DNA of 64,000 nt, taken from positions 124,001 to 188,000 of the forward strand of contig JAOPHQ010005141.1 in the NCBI GenBank assembly GCA_030340625.1. The letters are read 5' to 3'. Made by a program: the position numbers and the translations under genes. Position 1 is the first letter of the stretch; every line of letters starts with the position of its first letter. The DNA is from Merluccius polli. Its lineage: Eukaryota > Chordata > Actinopteri > Gadiformes > Merlucciidae. Of this stretch, positions 44,200 to 54,417 are shown in pieces. The notes beneath the pieces were generated by a model, which worked only from the letters and a program-made list of their open reading frames with translations, ran no database searches and was not told where the DNA came from.

Positions 44200-45071
44200 T
44201 GTAATATAGTCAAAATCTAATTCTATAATGATTCCCCAACAGATCTTAAAGGACCCACAAAGACACTGGTATAGAAAAAAGATAAATCTTAATTTATTAT
44301 AGCACAGTAAATCTAATAAATATCAACAAAGAGATAAGACTTGGTCATGGTTGCGCTACCCGCACTTCAATAGCAACCCACATCAATGGTTCAACGTCAC
44401 ACAAAAAAAACACAATACTCCAAAGATGGCAATTCACAGCACACAAGATATTTTAAGCAAGTAGTAATACAGGCGACAAAACACAGTAGACTTATTAGCA
44501 TGGGCTACCATGAACAGATGTCAATGGGCAACACGCGCTCTTGACCAGGCCCTAATGATTAAGACCCCCCATCCCAAAAGAAACAAAGGAAATAAACTTC
44601 AACTCAAAAATAAATGCAACAAATTCCCACAGAAGCTTGGAGGTAAATTATACAGGGGAGGAAGCGGCACAAACACTCAGGAGCACGCCACGTCTTGCGC
44701 AACGAATCCCGCCACGCCACGCCACGCCACGGGCAATGTTCTTGCTCTCTGTAGCCCCAGCTTGCGGCAATTGGCCGCTCAGCGCGAATGAACACGCTCG
44801 CTCGTCGGATCACGCACTAGACGCAGGTGGCGAGAATTCGGTCCAGCTCTCTAGCCTTAGGCTCCAGTGTGAGACCACGCTCACCCAACACACCACCCCT
44901 GCTATCAATTTCCTGAATTCACCCCGGAAGTGCCAAAGTCAACCTGTAGTTAAACCGGCTCCCTCTGTGGGGGGGGGGAGTGGAAACAATCCATCATGGC
45001 AAAGTCATGTGTATGTAACCAATAAATATTTAACTGTGCCTATACTGAAATTAATAATTCACCCCGTCACA
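44200..45071 (-). repeat. 3' LTR of the gypsy element
   Basis: Same length and apparently the same sequence as 50764-51635. The open frames in both LTRs (for example 44510-44791 and 51074-51355) are identical by-products of shared sequence and not genes. A run of gccacgccacgccacg lies near 44711. Confidence 0.93.
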
Positions 45072-45119
45072 CCCATACCAGCTTTAAAAGCTCACCGTCC
45101 CGGTGAGACTCTGGTCCCT

Positions 45120-45890
45120 TTATACCCAAGGTCTAAATGTCATGTGCATGGGGGCAGCGGGGGATCGAGGTCTACCCTCAATTGAATTGGTGTGACCTAC
45201 GTTCACCGAGGTTGCTGTAGGCAGATGGAATGGGTTACTATGCTGCCCTGCTCTAGCTCGTGCTGAGCGTCTTACTGTCATAGCAAGATTAGAGGAGGGG
45301 CTTGCGGCCTTTTCCAGTGTCATTGCCTCATGGGCGTCAGGCTGCATGTGGTCTGGGCTATAGCTCGGTGTAGTTACTGCTGGCTCGTGGGGAAGTGGTA
45401 CACCTGGATCGCCTATGGGGAATGTTCCATCAACCGCCTCTAGACTCGTCGCTGGCTCGATCACAATGATTTCCTCATCATCACTCTCTTCTGCCAGGGG
45501 CCTCCCTCTCCTTCCATCTCCCCTCTGCTGGGGACCTGCCGGTGCTCTGGGAATCCTAATGATGGAGGTGGGTTCCGCTCGCACATCAGCTGGAATGACC
45601 CGTAATTCGGCTCGGTTGATGTTCTTCTTGGCGCCTGTTCCATCTTGTGGGCATATGGTGTATACTCTCCCATCTTGATCCAGGGTTCTCTGCACTTCGT
45701 AGACCGTTGAGTCCCAAAAGTCTTGAATCTTATGGCGACCCAACGGATGGTTTCTTCGGTGGACCAGCGTGCCTGGTGCGAGTGGCTGGCTTACTGAAGG
45801 AGTGACTTGTTGGTTTCGGCGCTCTGCGGCCACTGGTCTCGGGCATGGGTGTAAATTTCCTTGAGGTTCTCCTGATGCTGTTTCAGCCAA
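45120..45890 (-). CDS. C-terminal end of gypsy integrase (shifted frame)
   Basis: This frame continues the pol protein after a frameshift near 45835. It starts inside the integrase C-terminal domain (RRNQQVTPSVSQ, then GTLVHRRNHPLGRHKIQDFW) and goes on to EVQRTLDQDGRVYTI and a long, acidic and Pro-rich tail that ends about 50 bases before the LTR. The peptide here makes sense only as the tail of the pol frame at 45791-49357. In an intact relative both would be one protein. The first ATG of this frame is therefore not a likely start. Confidence 0.75.
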   Translation of the reverse strand: MAETASGEPQGNLHPCPRPVAAERRNQQVTPSVSQPLAPGTLVHRRNHPLGRHKIQDFWDSTVYEVQRTLDQDGRVYTICPQDGTGAKKNINRAELRVIPADVRAEPTSIIRIPRAPAGPQQRGDGRRGRPLAEESDDEEIIVIEPATSLEAVDGTFPIGDPGVPLPHEPAVTTPSYSPDHMQPDAHEAMTLEKAASPSSNLAMTVRRSARARAGQHSNPFHLPTATSVNVGHTNSIEGRPRSPAAPMHMTFRPWV

Positions 45891-48800
45891 TCATGAGTGC
45901 ACACTGGGTCCAATTCTTCTTCCGCATGGCCCAAGAGAAAGTCTACTGGCAATCGCACTTTCTGCCCGAACATCAACTCAAAGGGAGAATGTCCAGTTGA
46001 TGCATGCGGAGTGGTGTTATAGGCAAAGAGTATTTGAGGGAGTGCCTGTGGCCATCTGCGCTTCTGCTCTGGGGGTAACGAGCGGAGCAAGTCATGTAGT
46101 GTACGATTGAATCTTTCGCACTGCCCGTTACCCTCCGGATGATATGGTGTTGTTCGGCTCTTCTCAATATGATATAGTTGGCACAGCTGTTTCATGAGGT
46201 CGCCCTCGAAGTTTTTTCCCTGATCACTATGGAGTCGCTTAGGCACCCCGTAGCGGTAAAACCACCCCTCTGTCAGTAATTTAGCCACCGTACTAGCTTT
46301 CTGGTCACGGGCTGGGTAAGCCTGTGTGAACTTTGAGAATACGTCTGTTACTACCAGGACGTTTTCTCGGCCATCCGTAGACTTCTCTAGTGTTGTAAAA
46401 TCAATGGCAACAACATCAAGGGGGCAAGAAGCCATCAGATTCCCTGGAAAGGTCCGAACCCTTGGGCGGACTGCTTTTGCCACCACACAGCGGCCACACT
46501 CCTGACAGTGTTTTTCAATTTCCTGAGTCATGCCCGGCCAAAAGCATCTCTCTCGGATGAGTTGAGTTGTTCGTTCTATGCCCTGATGCCCGTGATCGTC
46601 ATGAAGGCTCATCAAGACTTCGCGCTTTAAGCACTGTGGCAGGAGGAGCTGAAGTGTCTCTCTACTCTCCCCTGGCAGCCGAATGCTTCGGTACAAAACC
46701 CCCTCCTGACACTGAATTCTCGGCCATTCCTTAAGAAGCCTTTGCGTCCCTGGTGGCAGGGGTATCCGTTCTGCTTTGGTGGGCAATGTTCCTCGCTTCC
46801 ACAAGAGACTAAAAGGTCCAATAACTGTATCTACAGACTGCAGAGACTGTAGATCAGCCTTTTGCCGTAGTGGGAGGGCACTAGTCTGTTGGCACAGGAC
46901 TTCGGTTAGAGGCTCAATGGAGCCCAAAGGCAGAGGGGGGATGGCTAGGCCTGGGGCAACGGCAGCCATGGGGACTGGGTCAGGGAGCCTAGAAAGTGCA
47001 TCCACGTTTCTATTTGCAGTGCCAGGGCGGTATCGGATGTCGAAGTCGAACATCGCCAGCTCTGACGCCCAACGATGTTCTGTCGCCCCCAACTTGGCTG
47101 TTTGTAAATAACTTAGTGGATTATTGTCTGTGAAGACAACAAATTTCACACCCAGCAGGTACTCTCTAAACTTACTGGTTACGGCCCATTTAAGGCCCAA
47201 CAGCTCCAGTTTCCGAGAACTGTAGTTGGACATGTTCCTCTCTGTAGGGCGGAGGCCTCTGCTGGCAAAGGCGATGGGTTTCCTTTGCCCATCTTGATCT
47301 TGGGCAAGGACGGCCCCGAGTCCTGCATGACTAGCATCAATTTCTAGAATGAATGGTTTTGTGAAGTCAGCATAAGCTAAGACTGGTGCACTAATCAGCT
47401 GGTCTTTAAGGGTCTGGAAACTCTGCTGGCATTCTGGGGTCCACCGATTTCCTAGGGTGTTCACTCGGGCTCTGGCCTTGCTCTGACTTGCCTCCACCGT
47501 AGCAGCTAAACGATGCAATGGCGCAGCAATCTTTGCAAAGCCCTCCACAAACCGACGATAATAGGACGCGAATCCTAAAAAGGACCTCAATTCCTTCGTA
47601 GTCGTCGGCTGCTTCCATTCCGCTACGGCTTTAATTTTATCTGGATCCGTCGCTACCCCTGACGCAGAAACTACATGCCCCAAATACTTCACTTCCGTTT
47701 GAAAGAAATGACATTTGGACAGTTTTAGTTTGAGATGGTTATTTTGTACGCGGGTCAAGACAAGTTCCAGGCGCTTCAGGTGTTCATCAAAGGAAGTGGA
47801 AAAGATGATTATATCATCTAAGTACAAAAGCAGTGACTGAAAGCTTTGATCTCCGAAGATTCTCTCCATCAACCTCTGGAAAGTGCTTGGTGAATTGCAA
47901 AGACCGAATGGCATACGATTAAATTCAAACAGGCCGAAGGGTGTACAAAATGCAGTCTTAGCCTTATCAGCCTCTGCTACTGGCACCTGATTGTAGCCAC
48001 TTGCAAGATCCAGAGTCGAAAACCACTTCGCTCCCGTCAGTGCGTCCAAAGATTCTTCTATTCTAGGTAATGGGTATGCGTCCTTCTTTGTCTTATCGTT
48101 CAGAAGTCGGTAGTCAACGCAGAGTCTCATGTCACCCCCTTTCTTTTGTACAATGACTATGGGTGATGAGTAGGGGCTAGAACTAGGCTGGACAATCCCG
48201 GCCTCCAACAGCTGTTGGATATGGGCCTTTACTTGTTCATACTGGGACGGGGGCAGGCGGCGGTATCTCTGTCGGATGGGGATGTCATCGGTGAGGGGGA
48301 TTTGATGCTCTACTAGAGTGGTACACCCCACATCTCCTTCCCCTCGACTGAAGACCCCATTATGTTGGTGGAGAAGTGCCTTCGCTTGCTTCTCTTGCTC
48401 TGCCGATAACATGGGCCATGACAGATTGGAGAGGTCTACTGAAGGAGTGGCCTGCACCTCTGCCGACTGAACTATGGCAACCTGTTCCCCACTGCCCCCC
48501 TCCACAATATTCACAGCACACCCTGCAGACATCACTTGTACGATGTGGAGCTCACCCAAAATAGTGTGTGGATGAAGCCACACCTCTTGTGAACTTACAT
48601 TGGTCACGGGTACTTCTACCACTCCCTTAGTCACTGACAATAACGCTTTAGATATTAATAAACCCACTGGCCACTGGGTGTCGTCTAACGGGGGCTCTAA
48701 TAACACAGAATGAAGGGACAGCTTGGCAGCGCTGGGGCAAACTAAGGGAATGAGCTTAAGAGATCCCGGGGGAATACGTACTGTACCACCCTGCACTCTA

Positions 48801-49357
48801 GCCTTACCTAAGTACCCTTTACTACAAAGGTGTTCGATAGATTGACATGTGGTAAATACCTGTTGCCAAGCCTTACAGTCTTTATCCCTTGACTGTTTGG
48901 ACAGGGTGAGGTGGAGATCTGCAAACAATTCTTTATAACAACTTTGGATTATGTTCATCCCTATGAGTCCTGGTACTGCCTGTTTTTGTTGTCGGGTAAA
49001 AGGGTCAACTGAATTCCGTACTACTAGGATACCCATACTAGGAAATGTTTTCCCCAACACTACAACATCCAGTTCTACATAACCTGAGTATGGAATTTCA
49101 TAACCGTTAGCGGCTCGTAGTTGTAGCCAGTTACAAGGTTTGAGCGACTCGTCACCTGATTGAATGTTTTCCCAAAAAAAAGTTTCTGTTATAGTGGAAA
49201 CCATAGAACCCGTATCCAGAAGACAGGGCACTACCTCCCCCCCCATTGAGATATGAACCACTGGACACTGGCCTATGAGTTGGGGCATAGGGCTGGGGTC
49301 ATCAGATATCAAACGATGTGAGCCGGAGGGAGCACCTCCTGGTGTTTGGCTCCACAC
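45791..49357 (-). CDS. gypsy pol: protease, reverse transcriptase, RNase H, integrase
   Basis: This 1188-codon frame begins 12 bases after the gag stop. The domains in order are an aspartic protease (LLDTGSMVSTI, about residue 47), RT with fingers (DIPIRQRYRRLPPSQ), LDLASGYNQVPV and the catalytic YLDDIIIF (about 511), RNase H (LEIDASHAGLGAVLAQ and FTDNNPLSYL), the integrase zinc finger (HDDHGHQGIERT to CQECGRC, about 917-955), and the DDE core (AIDFTTLEK, LHSDQGKNF and PEGNGQCERFN, from about 985). All catalytic residues are present. It ends early by frameshift near 45835; the rest lies in 45120-45890. No chromodomain was recognised. Only that single shift prevents a complete pol, so related copies elsewhere in the genome may be active. 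Confidence 0.93.
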   Translation of the reverse strand: MWSQTPGGAPSGSHRLISDDPSPMPQLIGQCPVVHISMGGEVVPCLLDTGSMVSTITETFFWENIQSGDESLKPCNWLQLRAANGYEIPYSGYVELDVVVLGKTFPSMGILVVRNSVDPFTRQQKQAVPGLIGMNIIQSCYKELFADLHLTLSKQSRDKDCKAWQQVFTTCQSIEHLCSKGYLGKARVQGGTVRIPPGSLKLIPLVCPSAAKLSLHSVLLEPPLDDTQWPVGLLISKALLSVTKGVVEVPVTNVSSQEVWLHPHTILGELHIVQVMSAGCAVNIVEGGSGEQVAIVQSAEVQATPSVDLSNLSWPMLSAEQEKQAKALLHQHNGVFSRGEGDVGCTTLVEHQIPLTDDIPIRQRYRRLPPSQYEQVKAHIQQLLEAGIVQPSSSPYSSPIVIVQKKGGDMRLCVDYRLLNDKTKKDAYPLPRIEESLDALTGAKWFSTLDLASGYNQVPVAEADKAKTAFCTPFGLFEFNRMPFGLCNSPSTFQRLMERIFGDQSFQSLLLYLDDIIIFSTSFDEHLKRLELVLTRVQNNHLKLKLSKCHFFQTEVKYLGHVVSASGVATDPDKIKAVAEWKQPTTTKELRSFLGFASYYRRFVEGFAKIAAPLHRLAATVEASQSKARARVNTLGNRWTPECQQSFQTLKDQLISAPVLAYADFTKPFILEIDASHAGLGAVLAQDQDGQRKPIAFASRGLRPTERNMSNYSSRKLELLGLKWAVTSKFREYLLGVKFVVFTDNNPLSYLQTAKLGATEHRWASELAMFDFDIRYRPGTANRNVDALSRLPDPVPMAAVAPGLAIPPLPLGSIEPLTEVLCQQTSALPLRQKADLQSLQSVDTVIGPFSLLWKRGTLPTKAERIPLPPGTQRLLKEWPRIQCQEGVLYRSIRLPGESRETLQLLLPQCLKREVLMSLHDDHGHQGIERTTQLIRERCFWPGMTQEIEKHCQECGRCVVAKAVRPRVRTFPGNLMASCPLDVVAIDFTTLEKSTDGRENVLVVTDVFSKFTQAYPARDQKASTVAKLLTEGWFYRYGVPKRLHSDQGKNFEGDLMKQLCQLYHIEKSRTTPYHPEGNGQCERFNRTLHDLLRSLPPEQKRRWPQALPQILFAYNTTPHASTGHSPFELMFGQKVRLPVDFLLGHAEEELDPVCTHDWLKQHQENLKEIYTHARDQWPQSAETNKSLLQ

Positions 49358-49368
49358 ACCAGGGGGCG

Positions 49369-50532
49369 CTAGTTTCCCTGAGGCTGCAGAGACATAGGTT
49401 GCTCTACTAGTTGATTGTGGGTCATAGCTCTCTGTGGCACTCCTTGAGCGGTTACTTTAGTGGACTCTACATCTACACGACAATATTTGGCTATATGACC
49501 AGCCCGATTGCAGCGCATACAGATTGGCTTGCCATCTTGTTGAAAACGATACGATTTAGAAGTGCTCCCCCCACCCCTTTGATTAGCCTGAGGGCGAGAT
49601 GTATTCAACTGTGTCAGAATGGCATCCAACTGCGCCTGCTGACGGCGAAGACACTCCTTGAGATCAGTCAATTCATTTTTATTAGCAACTATTTCATTAG
49701 ATTCTGCACCCTGTCCACCCCCCATAGAAGCATGCATATCAAAAGAAAAGGCTCTCGGTCTGGGTTTAGTCCCTTGTCTTCCCTCTTCCATCCATTTAAT
49801 CGCTACCCCCCGAAGTGTGAGGAAGCTCATATCAGGGTCTAGTGCCAGCCGTATTTTTAACTCTCTTCTCAGCATGTCATCGTTAACACCTTCAGCAAAT
49901 TGATCGCGCAAAACCCTGTCTGAGTTTAAAAGCCCACCAGGAGTTTTTTTTATGACTGCATCCATTAGAATTTTTATCTCATGAGAAAAATCCCGTAAAG
50001 ATTCTCCCTCCTTTTGATGACGTTGAAAAAAACACAGCTGTGCTGCTACGTAGGACTGCGAACAACTGAAATTGTCAATTAATATCTTAATAATCTTTTC
50101 AGCTGTGTCCCTATTTGAAGTGTCATGAAAATCCACTTCGGCTTTTGCCCCCCCCTCCAAATGGTCATACAAAAACAACACTTGTTCCGCATTGGACATT
50201 GGCCTAGCCTCAAGACATCTACGGGCCTCTTTGATCCATTGATCAGTAGTAAGTAGGTCAGTAGACAATTTACCAGTAAATTTAGAACATTTCCTTTCTC
50301 GTGGGACATACACATAACGTGTGTGCACCAAAGCCTCTGATGCATTATTAGATGTAGATTGTTCAGAACTACGAGCAGCAGATGGTGCATGGGACTCACT
50401 GTTCGATGTCGACCCATGTGTTGCACCGTCTTGGCTCCGTCTCCGTGATTTCAATTGTTCATTTTCAGCCCGAAGCTGTCTAATTTCGTCCATTAACCCC
50501 TGCAGTTCCTCCATGCCCTCAGGGGATGACAT
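49369..50532 (-). CDS. gypsy gag polyprotein
   Basis: A complete frame of 387 codons. It opens with a coiled-coil-like, Glu- and Leu-rich segment (EGMEELQGLMDEIRQLRAEN), then a Ser-rich linker and a retrotransposon gag core (FTGKLSTDLLTTDQWIKEA to LRDFSHEIKILMDAV and DQFAEGVNDDMLRRELK). After a second helical stretch comes a CCHC zinc knuckle (CMRCNRAGHIAKYC, about residue 340), then a short tail. The gag core packs the particle and the knuckle binds RNA. Pol begins 12 bases downstream in another frame, so pol is probably made by reinitiation or frameshifting. No defects seen. Confidence 0.9.
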   Translation of the reverse strand: MSSPEGMEELQGLMDEIRQLRAENEQLKSRRRSQDGATHGSTSNSESHAPSAARSSEQSTSNNASEALVHTRYVYVPRERKCSKFTGKLSTDLLTTDQWIKEARRCLEARPMSNAEQVLFLYDHLEGGAKAEVDFHDTSNRDTAEKIIKILIDNFSCSQSYVAAQLCFFQRHQKEGESLRDFSHEIKILMDAVIKKTPGGLLNSDRVLRDQFAEGVNDDMLRRELKIRLALDPDMSFLTLRGVAIKWMEEGRQGTKPRPRAFSFDMHASMGGGQGAESNEIVANKNELTDLKECLRRQQAQLDAILTQLNTSRPQANQRGGGSTSKSYRFQQDGKPICMRCNRAGHIAKYCRVDVESTKVTAQGVPQRAMTHNQLVEQPMSLQPQGN

Positions 50533-50763
50533 TGTCTTTAAACTCTGGGCTGGTCTTCAGAGTGTCCTTTACTGACAGACTTCCCACGACGTCCCACGAC
50601 GCGAGTGTGCTGCCGCTTCTCCCCTGAAACAACAACTTCTCACCTCCAAGCCTCAATCCCAAACGAAGATTAACAAAAAATAAATAAATAAAATAAATAA
50701 GAGAAAAATAAAATAACATAAATCTATAATCAGTCTTTGGATCCTCTTGCCGACAACGCCAGA
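50533..50763 (-). promoter_or_regulatory. gypsy leader and primer-binding site
   Basis: A leader of about 230 bases between the 5' LTR and gag. Directly inside the LTR the minus strand reads TGGCGTTGTCGGCAAGAGG, a tRNA 3'-end complement by form. The tRNA identity was not determined. Confidence 0.65.
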
Positions 50764-51635
50764 TGTAATATAGTCAAAATCTAATTCTATAATGATTCCC
50801 CAACAGATCTTAAAGGACCCACAAAGACACTGGTATAGAAAAAAGATAAATCTTAATTTATTATAGCACAGTAAATCTAATAAATATCAACAAAGAGATA
50901 AGACTTGGTCATGGTTGCGCTACCCGCACTTCAATAGCAACCCACATCAATGGTTCAACGTCACACAAAAAAAACACAATACTCCAAAGATGGCAATTCA
51001 CAGCACACAAGATATTTTAAGCAAGTAGTAATACAGGCGACAAAACACAGTAGACTTATTAGCATGGGCTACCATGAACAGATGTCAATGGGCAACACGC
51101 GCTCTTGACCAGGCCCTAATGATTAAGACCCCCCATCCCAAAAGAAACAAAGGAAATAAACTTCAACTCAAAAATAAATGCAACAAATTCCCACAGAAGC
51201 TTGGAGGTAAATTATACAGGGGAGGAAGCGGCACAAACACTCAGGAGCACGCCACGTCTTGCGCAACGAATCCCGCCACGCCACGCCACGCCACGGGCAA
51301 TGTTCTTGCTCTCTGTAGCCCCAGCTTGCGGCAATTGGCCGCTCAGCGCGAATGAACACGCTCGCTCGTCGGATCACGCACTAGACGCAGGTGGCGAGAA
51401 TTCGGTCCAGCTCTCTAGCCTTAGGCTCCAGTGTGAGACCACGCTCACCCAACACACCACCCCTGCTATCAATTTCCTGAATTCACCCCGGAAGTGCCAA
51501 AGTCAACCTGTAGTTAAACCGGCTCCCTCTGTGGGGGGGGGGAGTGGAAACAATCCATCATGGCAAAGTCATGTGTATGTAACCAATAAATATTTAACTG
51601 TGCCTATACTGAAATTAATAATTCACCCCGTCACA
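50764..51635 (-). repeat. 5' LTR of the gypsy element
   Basis: Identical in length and, as far as I can see, in sequence to 44200-45071. The outer flank is tctg at 51636-51639. Confidence 0.93.
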
Positions 51636-52206
51636 TCTGTAACACGAACCATCCACAAACAACTCCTCCTCAGCCCCAAGTATTGGTGTTGACAACAAAT
51701 CTGGCCTTAACTTGGTAAACATCAGAGAATCAGCCACACAGTCATGTGACGTTCCTTCAAAATCATGCGGAATTTTGTCCGCTGGGTTCACCGTTGAACA
51801 CCTTCTGATGGTAACATCGGGGAAAGTAAGCAAGGTCAAATATTCCAACAATCTCGAGTTTGTTAACACAAATTTCCCTTGTTCTATCAATTCAGTAACT
51901 TTATGATGTGTAAAAATAGTTACTGGATACCCCATCGTGATGGACGAAGCTTTATCATAAGCATACTGTACCGCAGCTAGTCCCTGATAACAGGGTGGAT
52001 AGCCTTGTGCTACCGTATCTAATTTAGAGCTATAATACGCTATGGGTTGATTTCGCCTTCCACTACAGGATTCTTGCATTAGTATTGCTGATGCGTACCC
52101 CTGACTCCTATTTGCTACAAACAATAGGAACGGTTTCGTATAATCTGGAGTTGCCAACGCACTTGCTCCCTGCAGTTCTTGTTTGATGCCTTCAAATGCT
52201 GCCAAT
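51636..52206 (-). pseudogene. retroviral RT connection and RNase H start (provirus B)
   Basis: Open from the hAT boundary to the gypsy boundary. It has FEGIKQELQGASALATPDYT, then the connection domain with RRNQPIAYYSSKLD, and AVQYAYDKASSITMGYPVTI, a layout usual for gamma-type pol. It ends in ELFVDGSCYR, the first Asp strand of RNase H, where the gypsy element has inserted. No stops, but cut at both ends by insertions. Confidence 0.85.
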
Positions 52207-52720
52207 TAGTGATGGCTCGTTCGCGAACGAACTAGTTCGAACAAACGACTCTTTAAAGTGAACGAAGTGACCTCGTTCGCCACTCTCGTTCGTCTCGTTC
52301 GCTGAGTCTCTGACGCGCTGCTGATTCGCGGCGCTGATTCGCGAGTCGTTCTGACTGTGATTGACTCGAGGACTGAGACGTCACGACTCACGAGAGCCAG
52401 CCAATCGTATTTAAATATCAGTGAAATGGTAAATGCATGCTGTCTTTGTATTTTCTGTGTCATGCCAGATTAATAATATATTTGAATGTCTCGTCAATCT
52501 GTCTCGTTCTTTCATGCTTCCTTCTCACGCACGCGACCTGGCCGGGACCCCCACCTTGGTGGATCTTGGTCTTGAGTGGGGGTGGCCAATGGCCATCTTC
52601 ACAATAGTAAATAAAATATGCCCAGAATAAACACAACTGTACATCATTAACTTTAAAACTCATCATTGCTAAATCAAGTCTATTATCTTGCTGATATATT
52701 AAACATCCAATACGCCCCCC

Positions 52721-52757
<37 letters not shown>

Positions 52758-53467
52758 CCCGCTGCGTTTGGTGTGTCTAACTTTACCAAGTCTATTATCT
52801 TGCTGATATATTAAACATCCAATAATCTACTACGCCCCCCCCCCACACACACACACACACACATCGCGCTGCGTTTGGTTTGTCTAACGTTACGTTGAAT
52901 TGGGGGAATGGGGCATTTTGATCCTGACATGTCATTATGCATACATTAAATAAATCTGTTTAACTCAAATTAAATACATATGTTAACATATTCAACCAGA
53001 CACAATGTTGTATTTGCTATTATTCACACATTTATTAACATCAACCACCCTCCCCCAGTTGGCTTGTCGGAGTTGAACTGTAACTTCATCTCTGAATGGT
53101 AACTTAACTGCATTCGTGATTCGTTTGAATGTTGTGAACGAGGGAGGCGCCGAGTCGGTCAGACTCGGCTGGCATTCGCGAACGGCGAATGCATTCGCCG
53201 TTCGCGAATGCGAGGGGCGAACGAGGAACTAGTCAGAGCTATAGCTCTGGAACTAGTGAACTACTGAACGAGGGGCGGAGCTGAGTCTGAACGACTGAAC
53301 TAGTGAACTACTGAACGAGGGGCGGAGCTGAGTCCGAACGACTGAACGACTGAATGATTCACCGCTACCGGAAACACGACTGAACGAACGAACGAACGAA
53401 CGACTCTTCATGGCGAACTGAACGACGCGAACTGATTCGCGCAAACGAACGAGGAAATCCACCACTA
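52207..53467. mobile_element. non-autonomous hAT element in the provirus RT
   Basis: Ends tagtgatgg and ccaccacta are inverted, and ctgccaat flanks both sides (52199-52206 and 53468-53475). The 8-bp duplication and TAGTGRTGG ends mark hAT. Both subterminal regions are packed with gaacgaac/gttcgttc words and the eight-base palindrome ttcgcgaa. A segment of about 110 bp (tctattatcttgctgatata... with a C run and CA microsatellite) is repeated in tandem at 52678-52760 and 52789-52865. No transposase. Confidence 0.88.
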
Positions 53468-54416
53468 CTGCCAATGCATCTGCATCCCATGTAAGTCTAG
53501 CTTGAAGGTTAGTTGTACCTACGTTCTTCATTATTGCTCTTAATGGTGCAGTTTTAAGGGCATAGTCCTCTATCCAATCTGAACTGAACCCGGTCATTCC
53601 CAGAAATGTCATCATTTGCCGTACTGTAGTTGGTTTAGGTGCTTTGCTAATCCCCTCGAGCTGAGTGGGTGCTATGGCTTTAGTTCGATGTGCTATCAGC
53701 CTCCCCAAGTATTCGACATCTGTCAGGCAGTATTGTAATTTTTTCTGGGACACCTTGTGTCCCCCTATTGCCAATTTTTCTAATACAGCCATGGAATCCT
53801 CATGACACTGTTCCAATGTAGGAGAACATATCAGGAGATCATCCACATAGGTCTACTGTATCAGGGTTCCGTGTAGTACCAGTTTACCCAAATCGTTTTT
53901 CAACACCTGATTAAACAAATGTGGAGAATGTTTAAACCCCTGTGGCATTCTTGTATAAGTGTTTATTGTTTACCTTTATATGTAAATGCGAACAAATATC
54001 TGCTTTCTTCTGCAAGAGGTACACTAAAAAATGCACCACACAAATCAATGACTGTGAAATACTTGGCATCAGGAGGAACATTGGTCAGCATAGTGTGTGG
54101 ATTTGGAACCTCAGCCTGCATGTCTTCTTGTTGTGTCTGCAACAACGTCATTTACAGCTCGCAAATCATGTACCAAACGCCATTTTTGTTTATCTGCTTT
54201 TAGTACCAGAAGCAAAGGTGTATTACAGTTACTTTTTGTCTCTACTATAACACCTGCCTTCATTAGTCCTTCTATGGTAGGGGCTATGCCTGCCTCAGCC
54301 TCAGGTTTCATATAATATTGTCTTCGCCACGGTAATTTAGCGTTTAGTCTGGTTTGGATTTTTACCGGGTTAGCTGAATGTACCAAACCTACATCGGTGT
54401 CGGATTGTGACCACAC
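53253..54416 (-). pseudogene. retroviral reverse transcriptase, fingers to palm (provirus B)
   Basis: Three frames cover the RT start. 54416-54111 has the fingers (RLNAKLPWRRQYYMKPEA, then TPLLLVLKADK and RLVHDLRAVND). 54151-53963 has KYFTVIDLCGAFFSVPLAEE, the first catalytic Asp. The frame from 53846 has DDLLICSPTLEQC directly after Tyr-Val, that is the YVDD box, and VEYLGRLIAH of the thumb. A stop codon lies two codons before the YVDD tyrosine, and there are two frameshifts. The hAT insertion at 53467 ends this part. Confidence 0.85.
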
Positions 54417-54417
54417 C

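Larger units (their letters stand above)
44200..51635 (-). mobile_element. near-intact Ty3/gypsy LTR retrotransposon
   Basis: Two 872-bp LTRs (44200-45071 and 50764-51635) begin TGTAATATAG and end GTCACA on the plus strand. I saw no difference between them, so the insertion is very recent. The 4-bp tctg flanks both outer ends. The coding strand is minus: 5' LTR, primer-binding site, gag, pol and 3' LTR. It splits the RNase H of provirus B. The one defect seen is a frameshift near the end of pol. Confidence 0.93.

Noticed and set aside
44510..45185. Open frames repeated at 51074-51692 as a duplicated gene
   Set aside because: They lie in the two identical LTRs of the gypsy element and have no domain content.
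46776..47111. Small plus-strand frames antisense to gypsy and retroviral pol
   Set aside because: Shadows of the strongly supported minus-strand pol genes.
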